Assembly: GCA_001628005.1 (NCBI GenBank)
Contig: LUQU01000001.1
Location: 42,752-106,751, forward strand
Length of the DNA stretch: 64,000 nt
From: SAR86 cluster bacterium REDSEA-S09_B4
GTDB lineage: Bacteria > Pseudomonadota > Gammaproteobacteria > Magnimaribacterales > Magnimaribacteraceae
Direction: 5' to 3'
The first letter of the stretch is position 1. Each line of letters starts with the position of its first letter. A program made the position numbers and the translations under genes. The notes below the pieces were generated by a model. It saw only the letters and a list, made by a program, of their open reading frames with translations. It did no database searches and was not told where the DNA came from. Below are positions 25,880-34,942 of this stretch, in pieces.

Positions 25880-26767
25880 TTACCCTTTTAGAATACCTAT
25901 AGATTCTTTATCCCTATCAAACCCAGCAGGAGAAACACTTGAACCATCATGTCCGCCTAAAGTTCCAAAAGGAGTAAATCCTATAATTTCTTTCTGCTTA
26001 TCACTTAACTTTTCTATTACCTCTTTCCTAACACTGTATTGAGAATTTTCTTGGGGTCTAATCCATGACTGAAGATAAGCTATTGAAATATTACTTCTAA
26101 CTTCTCCAGAACGATTCAAACCATTGCCATGCCAAACTCTTCCTTCCCATACGATGGCAGAACCTTTTGGTGCTGTAATGGATTTTGCCATATCTTGATA
26201 CTTAGAAGAATTAGCCTTTTTATAGTCTATCTTGGGCCATTTATGCGATCCTGGAATTAGTCTAGTTCCTCCACTTTCAGGTGAATTATCAGAAACTAAA
26301 ACCATAGTATTAGCCATGACTGGAAACTCTAAAGGATGTGGAACTAGAGGCCATTGGTCTTGATGCAGTGGCATTCTTTCATTACCGCTACCATTCATGT
26401 GAGCACCCATAGAGCATAAGATAGTCTTCTCGCCAATAATATGTTCTATCAAGGGATAGATCTTAGGATGATTAATCAGTGGAATAAAACAGTCCCCCTT
26501 ATTTATTAAATTCCATACCAGCCTACTGACCTTCTCTTTATTTGAACTTTTAACCCCATAACCTTCATCTCCCCTAACCTTAGAGCCAACTCCATACTTT
26601 TCTTCACCAGCAAATTGTTCTTTTAGCCTTTTGTCCATAATCTCAATTTCTTCGGTGGAGAATGCATTTTTAATAATACAAACTCCAAAATCATTTAAAT
26701 GATTTTTTGCTTCCTCTAAATCTTCAGTTAAAGGCGGGTAATCTAATGGTTCAAGCTCAGTATTCAA
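25880..26767 (-). CDS. Phytanoyl-CoA dioxygenase (PhyH) family protein
   Basis: A 295-residue Fe(II)/2-oxoglutarate-type oxygenase. The metal motif appears as PLHQDQW (His-x-Asp) with the distal His in IVWEGRVWHGNGLN, and an Arg a little later that would bind 2-oxoglutarate. PhyH enzymes hydroxylate acyl-CoAs or small molecules. The start is TTG at 26767, supported by AAGGAG five bases upstream. It lies 9 bp beyond an amidohydrolase gene, in the same run as the SDR and the acyl-CoA carboxylase. Confidence 0.87.
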   Translation of the reverse strand: MNTELEPLDYPPLTEDLEEAKNHLNDFGVCIIKNAFSTEEIEIMDKRLKEQFAGEEKYGVGSKVRGDEGYGVKSSNKEKVSRLVWNLINKGDCFIPLINHPKIYPLIEHIIGEKTILCSMGAHMNGSGNERMPLHQDQWPLVPHPLEFPVMANTMVLVSDNSPESGGTRLIPGSHKWPKIDYKKANSSKYQDMAKSITAPKGSAIVWEGRVWHGNGLNRSGEVRSNISIAYLQSWIRPQENSQYSVRKEVIEKLSDKQKEIIGFTPFGTLGGHDGSSVSPAGFDRDKESIGILKG

Positions 26768-26776
26768 TTAGTCTCC

Positions 26777-27784
26777 TTAATTTACTGTGTAAACAGATTC
26801 AGCAGTCCTGTAAAACATTTGATCCTTCTCATCATGAGAAAAGTCTGCAACGATCTTTTTTAATCCGTTATATAAGACATGATACGACAGAGACATTCTG
26901 TCTACAGGAAAATTACTTTCCATCATGCATCTTTCAGGTCCAAAACAATCTATCGCGTGCAGGTAATAAGGCCTCTGGGCTTCAACAAACTCATCAGAAG
27001 TTGCTGGCTTATCTCTGTTATTCCAACCAAATCCATTATCGGGCATTGCCATACCACCTATCTTCATGAATACATTTTCACTTTTTGATATTTCTTTTAT
27101 ATCTTTTTTCCATTGTTCAAAAATTTCTTCTCTTTTATCTGCATAAGGCCCCACACCAAGAGGTGTTCCAAAATGATCCAATATTATTTGGGTATCTGGT
27201 ACTTTTTTTACCATCTCAGCAAATTCAATATTTTGATAATGGTAATGCCACGTGTCATAGGTAAAGCCTTTTCTTCCTAAAACATTCATGCCTTTAAGAA
27301 AGCCCTCATCTTGAAATAAACCTTCTGGGGCACTGCCTGGGATGGTCAAAGCTTCTGGATGTTCGGCTCTAGCGCCTGCATGCCTTATTCCTCTAAACAA
27401 GCCCTGAGAAGCCTCTTCATGAGCTTCTAAAACTTCTATCACTTCCTCTCCTAACCTTAAATCAGCCCTTGAAACTATTGCAGAGATAACGGCTTCTCCC
27501 GTCTCCTTACTTTTGTTGGCTTGATCTACAACAGCTTCTGTTTCTCCTATTACTTTTAAATGCCTAGGTCCATCTTCTTTATAGCCCCAACCACATTCCA
27601 TATAAACGGTCTTCAGTACATTGTGACCTGAACCTGTATCGGCTTGCAGATCCTTGACTAGATAAGTACTACCTCTGTCATCCCATAAATGATGATGTGG
27701 GTCAATTATGCGTATATCGGGTTCAACGATGTCTTCTTTGACTTGAGCCAACCATTCTTCACTGCCTATATTAATTTCTACCAT
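26777..27784 (-). CDS. Amidohydrolase family 2 (metal-dependent TIM-barrel hydrolase)
   Basis: A 335-residue TIM-barrel hydrolase. The N-terminal metal motif is IIDPHHHLWDD, and later elements include RGIRHAG, ILDHFGTPLG and MMESNFPVDR (a late metal-binding region). The family includes lactonases and decarboxylases acting on aromatic or sugar acids; the specific reaction is not evident. It heads the minus-strand run that continues into PhyH, SDR and carboxylase genes and is divergent from the GST gene, 102 bp away. Confidence 0.87.
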   Translation of the reverse strand: MVEINIGSEEWLAQVKEDIVEPDIRIIDPHHHLWDDRGSTYLVKDLQADTGSGHNVLKTVYMECGWGYKEDGPRHLKVIGETEAVVDQANKSKETGEAVISAIVSRADLRLGEEVIEVLEAHEEASQGLFRGIRHAGARAEHPEALTIPGSAPEGLFQDEGFLKGMNVLGRKGFTYDTWHYHYQNIEFAEMVKKVPDTQIILDHFGTPLGVGPYADKREEIFEQWKKDIKEISKSENVFMKIGGMAMPDNGFGWNNRDKPATSDEFVEAQRPYYLHAIDCFGPERCMMESNFPVDRMSLSYHVLYNGLKKIVADFSHDEKDQMFYRTAESVYTVN

Positions 27785-27855
27785 TTTCTTCCTAAAAAAA
27801 TACTTAATAGAGCAAAGATAATTTAAAATCAGTCTAGAAACAAACTTTTATCAAC

Positions 27856-27865
27856 CGATTAATCG
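27856..27865. promoter_or_regulatory. Short palindrome upstream of the GST gene
   Basis: A perfect 10-bp palindrome CGATTAATCG lies about 21 bp before the GST start codon, in the divergent gap with the amidohydrolase gene. It could be an operator, but short AT-rich palindromes are common by chance. Confidence 0.2.
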
Positions 27866-27886
27866 AAGAACAAAAAAGGAGTAAAC

Positions 27887-28504
27887 ATGAAACTTTACGA
27901 TGGTCTTGGACCAAACCCTAGAGTAGTTAGGATGTTTTTAGCTGAACTTGGTATGGAAGTAGAAACCGTAACAGTTGACATCATGGCAGGAGAAAATCGC
28001 CAAGAAGGTCATTTAAATAAAAATCCAATGGGGCAACTGCCTACTCTTGAACTTGATGATGGATCTTTCATAGCTGAAATAACAGCTATTTGTGAGTATC
28101 TTGATGATATAAAAGGAAGCACTAACTTAATAGGAACTGCACCTAAAGATCGTGCTGTAACTAGAATGTGGACTAGGAGGATTAGCTTAAATATTTGTGA
28201 AGCTATGACCACTGCATTTAGAGGTGCGGAAGGTTATGAGTTTTTTAAAGACAGACTCAGAACTTTTCCAGAATCAGCAGATGATTTTAAAGCGCAAGCT
28301 AAAGAAAATTTATCCTTGTTGGACGGACAAATAGAAGGAAGAGAATTTATATGTGGGGATAACTTGACACTTGCGGACATTATGCTGTTCTGCTTCCTTC
28401 ATTTTGGAACAACTGTAGGCCAAAATATTGATCCTGAACTCAAAAATATTAACTCTTGGTTTGAGAAGGTAAAAGAAAGGCCTAGTGCTGAAAGCACAGC
28501 TTAA
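27887..28504 (+). CDS. Glutathione S-transferase
   Basis: A 205-residue GST. The thioredoxin-like N-domain has MKLYDGLGPNPRVVRMFLAELG, the cis-Pro region NPMGQLPTLELDDGSFIAEITAICEYLDD, and the helical C-domain carries FICGDNLTLADIMLFCFLHF, the N-capping motif typical of GSTs. AAAAGGAG precedes the ATG. It conjugates or transfers glutathione to electrophiles, which fits the surrounding catabolic genes. Its stop overlaps the stop of the convergent small membrane gene. Confidence 0.9.
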   Translation: MKLYDGLGPNPRVVRMFLAELGMEVETVTVDIMAGENRQEGHLNKNPMGQLPTLELDDGSFIAEITAICEYLDDIKGSTNLIGTAPKDRAVTRMWTRRISLNICEAMTTAFRGAEGYEFFKDRLRTFPESADDFKAQAKENLSLLDGQIEGREFICGDNLTLADIMLFCFLHFGTTVGQNIDPELKNINSWFEKVKERPSAESTA

Positions 28505-28695
28505 TCTAAAGAAGGATCTCCTTCTGTATTCTGATACCTATTTAAATAGATTATTTCTGGAATGCCTAAAAGGTTAAAAATAAGAAAAAAAAGAAAAAGT
28601 TTCTTATGACCATTTCTAGAAGCTAACCAACAGGCTTTGTAGGTCCAATATATTTCCCAGACTAAAATTGTTATAAAAGCTAGTAAATAAATCAT
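28501..28695 (-). CDS. Small membrane protein, DUF5652-like
   Basis: A 64-residue protein with two helices and the pattern WEIYWTYKACWLASRNGHKKLFLFFLIFNLLGIPEIIYLNRY. From memory this is the layout of DUF5652, a family of unknown function. The stop overlaps the GST stop. It is short but its conserved W...W...N..GI.EIIYL pattern makes it a real gene. Confidence 0.7.
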   Translation of the reverse strand: MIYLLAFITILVWEIYWTYKACWLASRNGHKKLFLFFLIFNLLGIPEIIYLNRYQNTEGDPSLD

Positions 28696-28766
28696 TTTTT
28701 AGAAAAAAGTATCAAAACTAAAAAAACTATTAAACCTTTTAAAGATTTTTTGTATTGACCAGAACA

Positions 28767-29216
28767 TTAAACTTTGAATGTATTAAGTTTATTACTATTC
28801 CTTACTTCGTAAAGACCTAAAATCAGAAAGAAACTTGAAAGAAAGATATGAAAGACAGACGGAATAGTTGCACCCCAAAAAGGATGTTCTTCTAAGAAAA
28901 GACCCCCTAACAATAAACGTAAGACAGACATAGAAAAATAGACAATCCCAAAAATGTAAATAGCCTTCCCCCTGTATATTCTAAATACATAAGTCTGGAA
29001 ATGAATTTTTTTTAGAATTGTTATTTGTGTCCCTAAGATTAGAATCTGGGACAAAATAAGCCAGTGATAAGCCATAGTACCACTTTGCCATTGATCAAAA
29101 GGTGGTAAAAAGCCTATAGGATTAATTAATTGGATTAGTTGAGCAAAAACTCGCCCCATAAAAATTAGGGTTAAGACACTTAGTATTAATAACACCCTTT
29201 TGTTATAAGTTACCAT
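28767..29216 (-). CDS. Integral membrane protein of unknown function
   Basis: A 149-residue protein with about four predicted membrane helices. It has no motif that I recognise. It follows the CocE-like hydrolase gene by only 4 bp on the same strand, so it is likely cotranscribed with it. An ATG start at 29216 fits the first helix (KRVLLILSVLTLIFMGRVFA). Confidence 0.6.
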   Translation of the reverse strand: MVTYNKRVLLILSVLTLIFMGRVFAQLIQLINPIGFLPPFDQWQSGTMAYHWLILSQILILGTQITILKKIHFQTYVFRIYRGKAIYIFGIVYFSMSVLRLLLGGLFLEEHPFWGATIPSVFHIFLSSFFLILGLYEVRNSNKLNTFKV

Positions 29217-29220
29217 TAAT

Positions 29221-30993
29221 TCAATTGTTTGGAATTGTAGGTAAAAGAATAAAGGATGGGTATTCAGCGGAATGAAATACCTTTTGTTCCGCTTTTATAG
29301 TCTTTCTCGCATTTACTAAATCTTGATGTAGGTTAAGATTTCTTTCATATCTTGGAAAATTGCTACTTGAAATTTCTATTCTCAATTTATGCCCAGCTTG
29401 AAATACATTGCTCGTAGGACGCATACGAATCTTTATTTTCTTAGGAGTTTCTTGATCTACTGACATCTCCTCTATCCGAACTATACCGTCAGAGATGTTA
29501 TAGGCTGTTCCATCAGGATAAACATCAACAAGCTTAACCGTAAAATCTGTAGTTTTTGCTGAAGACTTTACATATAAGTAAGCTTCCAAAGGACCTGTTA
29601 TTTCTAGAGGGGTTGACTGGATGGGTCCATCATAAATTAACACATCCTCCCTTTCTTCAATTTCATTTTGTTTCCTTATACCACCCCATGGTCCAAGCAT
29701 CGCACCCCCTACGCTAGGCACTGGATTGAGAGGATCATAAGTAAATGAATCGAATTCACCGCCTAAACTATCATTGTTAAAGGATAATTTACCATCCCCA
29801 TGAATAGTATTTGCATTCCCTAGAGACTTTAAATAGAAGGGTTTGAAAGCTGTTCTACTTAGTGGCCACTCATTTTCTTCTCGCCAAGTATTAACTCCCA
29901 TTACAAAAATCTTAACTTCTGGAATCACACTGTCTCTTTTACCTAAAATTTCATCGAACCAAGGGGTGGTGGGCCAAACACTATTCTCTCTATAAGTAAC
30001 CTTTTCTCCATTTGGTAAATTAACTGAATCGGCATGCTTCCAAGGTCCAATTATCAATTTAGTGTTTTTTGCAACAAAAGGATCGGGATGCTCTTTTAAC
30101 GAATGGAAATCATCTAACTGTGAAATTAAAAAAGGATCATACCATCCAGCTAGATGTAGCACTGGTCCTTTAATAGATTCAGTTCGTTTATTGCCATCAA
30201 TTTTTTCCCAAAAGGCTAAATTACCCCTATTCATAACCCAGTCATTAAAAAAATCAGTATCTCCTATAGCCACATTATCTGCCTGCATGACAGGAAGAAT
30301 TTCTACTCCTTTGGCTAAATCATTCAGGTCAACTTCCCTATCTTCTTGACCTCGGCTTCTTATTGTCCAATACAAGGCTGAAGCTAAAGAAAATGCTCCA
30401 CCGGGGTAAAACATTTCTTTAAAATTTGAACTTCCAATATGCATAAAATAAGCCTTTATCTTAGGATCTGTAGAATTAGATATTGCCCATTGCGTATGAG
30501 CAAAAGAAGAAGATCCCCACATAAACAGATCTCCATCAAACCAAGATTGATTTGTTATCCATTTTAAAGTTTCTAAACCATCTTTACGCTCGTGTATTAA
30601 AGGATAAAACTCTCCTGAAGATCGATATCTACCTCTTGTCCCTTGTATAACCACTACATATCCCCTAGTAGACCAAAACCTGCCGACAAGCTCTGTTTTA
30701 AGAGAATCTGTCAAAGAATAAGTTAGAGGAATTCGTACTAATATTGTTGGAGCTTTTTCTAATTCTCTGGGTTTAAAAATTCTTGAAGACAGAGTAATGC
30801 CTTCTTCTGTTTCTAAAGTTCTATTTTTATAGATATCAACTGAGTAATTACCTTTTTTATTTTCTGGATATGAAAACGCCACATCCGATATAAAATTCAT
30901 TAAATGCCCATAACTTGAATATAAGATGAATAAGACAAGTATGGTTCCAATAAATAGGAAATACTTTGAACTGAAAAACTTATTTCGTTCCAT
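29221..30993 (-). CDS. CocE/NonD-type hydrolase (X-Pro dipeptidyl-peptidase fold)
   Basis: A 590-residue protein anchored by an N-terminal hydrophobic helix (FLFIGTILVLFILYSSYG). The hydrolase core has TRGRYRSSGEFYP, the nucleophile region DLFMWGSSSFAHTQWAISN, HLAGWYDPFL (probable Asp) and LIIGPWKHAD (His). A C-terminal jelly-roll domain follows (about 430-590, IRMRPTSNVFQAGHKLRIEISSSNFP). This is the CocE/NonD arrangement, which cleaves acyl esters or amides. The usual GxSYxG elbow is altered to GSSSFAH, so the exact serine needs care. It is probably periplasmic. Confidence 0.85.
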   Translation of the reverse strand: MERNKFFSSKYFLFIGTILVLFILYSSYGHLMNFISDVAFSYPENKKGNYSVDIYKNRTLETEEGITLSSRIFKPRELEKAPTILVRIPLTYSLTDSLKTELVGRFWSTRGYVVVIQGTRGRYRSSGEFYPLIHERKDGLETLKWITNQSWFDGDLFMWGSSSFAHTQWAISNSTDPKIKAYFMHIGSSNFKEMFYPGGAFSLASALYWTIRSRGQEDREVDLNDLAKGVEILPVMQADNVAIGDTDFFNDWVMNRGNLAFWEKIDGNKRTESIKGPVLHLAGWYDPFLISQLDDFHSLKEHPDPFVAKNTKLIIGPWKHADSVNLPNGEKVTYRENSVWPTTPWFDEILGKRDSVIPEVKIFVMGVNTWREENEWPLSRTAFKPFYLKSLGNANTIHGDGKLSFNNDSLGGEFDSFTYDPLNPVPSVGGAMLGPWGGIRKQNEIEEREDVLIYDGPIQSTPLEITGPLEAYLYVKSSAKTTDFTVKLVDVYPDGTAYNISDGIVRIEEMSVDQETPKKIKIRMRPTSNVFQAGHKLRIEISSSNFPRYERNLNLHQDLVNARKTIKAEQKVFHSAEYPSFILLPTIPNN

Positions 30994-31018
30994 AATTTAA
31001 ATATACGCTTTTACTGTT

Positions 31019-31666
31019 CTAACTACGAAGTTTCAAGGTCTTAAAAAATAAAGCTATTCCTGACAAAGCACTTATCAATGCCAAGATTGAAAAGAATTTA
31101 AGTAAGAAATTATTTATATTATCTCTTTCTCTATAGTCAATAATATGGGCTCCCCAAAGGAAATCCCAAATTCTCCAAGAATCTGATCTTATGGCTGTAA
31201 CTGCCCCACTAAAGGCATCTACATAAACATTAATGTCGTCAGATGTAGAAGTTGTAACTTTATATAAAGGCAGATCTCTACCTCTATATTCCGCTCTTTT
31301 TTCTTGGTTATCTATTCTAAAAGCTTCTAGAGGTCTCAGGTTTGTTTTCCTTTTAACTACTTCTTTAGCTTCTTCTTCATCTAACTCTTCTAATTTTTTT
31401 CCACTTAGATCAGAGTAAATCAGACCGCTATCTGTTTCTGCCTTGATAATCCATTTATCCAGCCTTTTAATAAAGCTTAAATTTTTTGCTGTAAAAGTAA
31501 TTTCAACTTCTTCAAGATTTAAATCTTCAGCTTGATTCTCAAGTAAATATTGTTCTCCCCTCACTAATTCAATTTTATTAAAAGCAAAATAAATACCTGA
31601 AACAGTCCATAAAAGTAACTGTATAGATATTATTAAACTTAAATACTTATGAAAAAAACGAATCAT
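31019..31666 (-). CDS. PepSY-domain membrane protein
   Basis: A 215-residue protein with an N-terminal helix (FFHKYLSLIISIQLLLWTVSGIYFAF), a periplasmic region with two PepSY-like segments (including LPLYKVTTSTSDDINVYVDAFSGAVTAIRSDSWRIWDFLWGAHIID) and a C-terminal helix. This is the short form of the PepSY-TM group, proteins often tied to iron reduction or redox in the envelope. It lies 12 bp after the NnrU-like gene on the same strand. Confidence 0.8.
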   Translation of the reverse strand: MIRFFHKYLSLIISIQLLLWTVSGIYFAFNKIELVRGEQYLLENQAEDLNLEEVEITFTAKNLSFIKRLDKWIIKAETDSGLIYSDLSGKKLEELDEEEAKEVVKRKTNLRPLEAFRIDNQEKRAEYRGRDLPLYKVTTSTSDDINVYVDAFSGAVTAIRSDSWRIWDFLWGAHIIDYRERDNINNFLLKFFSILALISALSGIALFFKTLKLRS

Positions 31667-31678
31667 TGCAAATTATTT

Positions 31679-32224
31679 TTAAGTAAGGCTAACACCTGAT
31701 AAATATTCGTGAAAGTTGAAGGCTAGAGCTGTAAACATAGCCCCAAGCACTATAGAAAAAATGTCAAAAAGTAACCTTGGTTTAATTTCTTTAACTTGAA
31801 CTTTTCTACTTTCGGAAACGATAACTGAAATTATTGAATACACCATGAAAGTACTGAATAAAATAACTGAGACAGTATCTGAGTTAGTTAATAGGTGCAC
31901 AGCTGACCAAATAGCTATCCCTATAGACATTGGGTGCTTTGAAAACTTCTTTATAAAGCTGGGAACATTTGCAGCAATAAGAAAAGTTAAAGAGAAAAAC
32001 ATGATGTATTTGGAATACAGGAAAGCTTGTGCATTTATTGCATACAACGAATTAGAGCTGGCTTCATAGCCTAGGACTATTAGCAGGAAGCCGAGTAGGC
32101 TAATTAGAGAGAAAAATATCATATAAGTATTTTCTCCAAGAGCACTTTTTAGACTTTCTTTTACTGTAGAAATAAGAGGAACTAAGTGAATTCCAAAAAA
32201 TATTAAAATACCTGCAATAAACAT
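31679..32224 (-). CDS. NnrU-like integral membrane protein
   Basis: A 181-residue membrane protein with about five to six helices. FIAGILIFFGIHLVPLIS at the N-terminus and KFSKHPMSIGIAIWSAVHLLTNSDTVSVILF in the middle match the NnrU family (conserved HPM...WA.AHL..N). The family is linked to nitrite/NO metabolism and to isoprenoid conversions, but no such genes are next to it. It is adjacent to the PepSY and phospholipase D-like genes on the same strand. Confidence 0.82.
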   Translation of the reverse strand: MFIAGILIFFGIHLVPLISTVKESLKSALGENTYMIFFSLISLLGFLLIVLGYEASSNSLYAINAQAFLYSKYIMFFSLTFLIAANVPSFIKKFSKHPMSIGIAIWSAVHLLTNSDTVSVILFSTFMVYSIISVIVSESRKVQVKEIKPRLLFDIFSIVLGAMFTALAFNFHEYLSGVSLT

Positions 32225-32242
32225 ATTTATTAGTCTATTCTT

Positions 32243-33733
32243 TTAAAGAAGAGAGTCCATAGGAATTAACTTCAGAAAAGCTAAAGTTATTTTTTTTAAA
32301 ATACCTACCTCATCCCCTTTACTTAAACCTGAGACCACCTCCCAACTATTGTCTAGATACATATCCTTTTCAATACTTGCTTGAAGTTGCGAAGCTAGTT
32401 GTTCATTAGTTATCAATACTCCTACTTCTGTATTAAGATTAGCTGATCTAGGATCAAGATTAAAACTTCCAATAAATATCCTTTTCTGGTCAATAACCAT
32501 GCTTTTAGCATGGAGAGCAAATTTCAAATTAGGATTAGTTAACTCTTTATGGCGATCTACTAAATCTTGCTGAACTTTAGCAGAAGGTTTAAATTCAAAT
32601 AGCTCCACTCCTGCCTGCTCTAAAGCTTCGCGTTGTCGATGATAACCACTAAAAGCCATAAGGTTATCTGTGGAAGCCAGTGAATTTGTCGAAATTTTTA
32701 CTTTTACCCCTCTGGATACCAAGGCAGATAAGAGCTCAATCCCTTCATCGGGCAGTATTACATAAGGGGATTGAATAATTAATGATTGTTTAGCTTCTAA
32801 AACCTCATTAATTAAGAGACTATAGCTTTTACTACCGCCTGAAAGACTTACAAAGTTTTCAATTTTCCCTGGCCTATCACTGATAAAACTTACGTCTTCC
32901 CAAATAAGATTCTTAATTAGCTCTGAAAACTTCTTAGGAAGATTTTCTAATGCCAACCTTATTTCAGGTGTGAAGTTAGTTTCATTCAAAGCGTACTCAT
33001 GTAAAAAATTTTTGTACTCAAGGATTAAGTTTTGATCTAAATCTTCAAGCTCTGCTTGTAACAACTCTTCAACTGATACAGAAAGATCGGAGTTCCAGAA
33101 CTCTTCAAAATTTGTGCTCATATCAGCAACAACTTTTCCTAAAAGAAGAATGTCTCTATCTCTAAAATTATACTCATGGTCAAAATCGAAATACTCATCT
33201 GCCATATTCCTCCCTCCAGTAATTCCAATGCTTCTGTCAAATATGACTACCTTGTCATGCATTCTTTGATTACTTGAACGAAATGATCTTATGACATTGA
33301 ATAATCTACGAATTGAAGAAACGCCAACAGAGTGTTTCGGGTTATAAATTTTTATATCTACGTTAGGGTGATCCGTTAGACCTAAAATAGTTAATTCTTG
33401 TGCGTCAACAAGAAGGTCATCAACCAGCACTCTCACTTTTACTCCTCTTTCTGCTGCTCTTAAGAGAGCCTCACTAGCTAGAGTTCCTATATTGTCAGTA
33501 CTCCAAATAAAGTACTGAACGTCTATTGAATCTTGAGCCTTATCTGTCAACCAAGCCCTAGCCATTAAAGCTTCCTCACCTTTTTCTAAAATAAAAGTGC
33601 CTGTTTTAGTTTTCATTTTCACTTGGCACTCAGCACAATATTTGTCTAGCCACAAAAGTGAAGTGTCTTCTTCACCTTGTAAGTGAAAGCCTAAAGTCAG
33701 AAATAGAAATAAGATAACTCTATAGAACAACAT
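32243..33733 (-). CDS. Exported phospholipase D-like / cardiolipin-synthase-type protein
   Basis: A 496-residue member of the PLD superfamily with two HKD motifs: RMHDKVVIFDRSIGITGGRNMADEY in the first half and FALHAKSMVIDQKRIFIGSFNLDPRS near the C-terminus. A signal peptide (MLFYRVILFLFLTLGFHLQG) precedes the mature chain, so it probably acts in the periplasm or envelope. The pair of HKD motifs supports phosphatidyl transfer or phosphodiester hydrolysis by two histidines. Whether it makes cardiolipin or degrades phospholipid or nucleic acid cannot be decided. Confidence 0.88.
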   Translation of the reverse strand: MLFYRVILFLFLTLGFHLQGEEDTSLLWLDKYCAECQVKMKTKTGTFILEKGEEALMARAWLTDKAQDSIDVQYFIWSTDNIGTLASEALLRAAERGVKVRVLVDDLLVDAQELTILGLTDHPNVDIKIYNPKHSVGVSSIRRLFNVIRSFRSSNQRMHDKVVIFDRSIGITGGRNMADEYFDFDHEYNFRDRDILLLGKVVADMSTNFEEFWNSDLSVSVEELLQAELEDLDQNLILEYKNFLHEYALNETNFTPEIRLALENLPKKFSELIKNLIWEDVSFISDRPGKIENFVSLSGGSKSYSLLINEVLEAKQSLIIQSPYVILPDEGIELLSALVSRGVKVKISTNSLASTDNLMAFSGYHRQREALEQAGVELFEFKPSAKVQQDLVDRHKELTNPNLKFALHAKSMVIDQKRIFIGSFNLDPRSANLNTEVGVLITNEQLASQLQASIEKDMYLDNSWEVVSGLSKGDEVGILKKITLAFLKLIPMDSLL

Positions 33734-33766
33734 CTCTATTAAGGCCTTACATTTGTATCAATAAAG

Positions 33767-34939
33767 TTAAATATCTAGGTGGCTACCTAAGAAAGACTTG
33801 AAATTATCTGAATAAAATTTGTTTCTAATTTCTTCACTCAGACCGTCCATGGTTTTTTCAAACCTTCCAATTGGATCGTCAGTTCCTTCATGGTGCGGGT
33901 AGTCGGAAGCAAACATTAGTAGATCTTCTGCCCCTGAAGTGAGTATCCACCCAATATCTTCTCCAGCAAAAGGGGTAACTTTTATTTGTCGTAAGACATA
34001 CTCTGAAGGTAGAAGTTTTAACACTGACATATCCTGTAATTTTCTAAATGCTTTATAGGATTGATCTAAGTGTTTCATCCAAGAAATAATCCAAGAGGCA
34101 CCTAGCTCTATTACTCCTATCCTTAATTTTGGAAACCTTTCTAATACACCATCAAAGATCATAGCTGCTAAAAACAGTTCAGCATTATATTGAATGGCCA
34201 TATAAGAAAGAGCATCCCCAGGAGCATCCCCTTCTTTGTGGGCGGGAACTGAACTGGCATTTTTATAAAACGATTTAGGAACTGGACTATATCCTCCATC
34301 AACCCCAACATGTAAGGTAATCGCCAAATCAGCTTCTTGTATAAGTGACCAGACTTTATCGTAATCTGGGTGCGTGAAGGAAATACCTTCTATAGGAGCA
34401 ATAGTATCAATCAGAACTACAGAAAAATTACTGTTTATAGCTTCTTTTAAGAACTTAAGAGCTTTATTAGGGCCTAAACCCAAAGGTATGTAGGCACAAC
34501 CAAATAATCTAATATCGTCCTTACAAAAATCTGATAAGCCTCTATTTAAAGCTCTCACCCCTCCTTCAAAAATTTCTTGATCTTTTGCTTCTATTACTTG
34601 ATTGAAAGCGCTGGTAGGGAAAACAATCTGACCTTTAAATCCCAACAGATCATTAGCTAGGCTCCTTTCTTTTTTATCAAAAGCTCCAAGACCATTCCAG
34701 CCTTTATGTTTCATAGACATAAATTCCTTCTTTGCTTTCCGAAAAATTTCAGGATCCTTTTGACGACTTTCAAAGTCATTAATGGCCTGCTTAATTTCAG
34801 CCAGTGCTCGCTTTCTTCCTCCGACGAAAGGTTCTAGGTGAGGTCTAATTTTGGGGTCAGCATAATTTGATATCCAATCCGGCGTCTCCATCATGTGAGA
34901 GTCAGCATCGTATATTTCTTTTCTATGTGCGTAGACCAT
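33767..34939 (-). CDS. Amidohydrolase family 2 (metal-dependent hydrolase)
   Basis: A 390-residue TIM-barrel hydrolase with the N-terminal motif YDADSHMMETPDWI, the metal His in ITLHVGVDGG and the C-terminal FASDYPHHEGTDDP that is characteristic of the family (Asp and His). Many such proteins are decarboxylases or hydrolases of aromatic compounds. It lies 3 bp beyond the FAD-dependent oxidoreductase gene on the same strand, so they probably form one unit and may act in sequence. Confidence 0.87.
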   Translation of the reverse strand: MVYAHRKEIYDADSHMMETPDWISNYADPKIRPHLEPFVGGRKRALAEIKQAINDFESRQKDPEIFRKAKKEFMSMKHKGWNGLGAFDKKERSLANDLLGFKGQIVFPTSAFNQVIEAKDQEIFEGGVRALNRGLSDFCKDDIRLFGCAYIPLGLGPNKALKFLKEAINSNFSVVLIDTIAPIEGISFTHPDYDKVWSLIQEADLAITLHVGVDGGYSPVPKSFYKNASSVPAHKEGDAPGDALSYMAIQYNAELFLAAMIFDGVLERFPKLRIGVIELGASWIISWMKHLDQSYKAFRKLQDMSVLKLLPSEYVLRQIKVTPFAGEDIGWILTSGAEDLLMFASDYPHHEGTDDPIGRFEKTMDGLSEEIRNKFYSDNFKSFLGSHLDI

Positions 34940-34942
34940 TTT

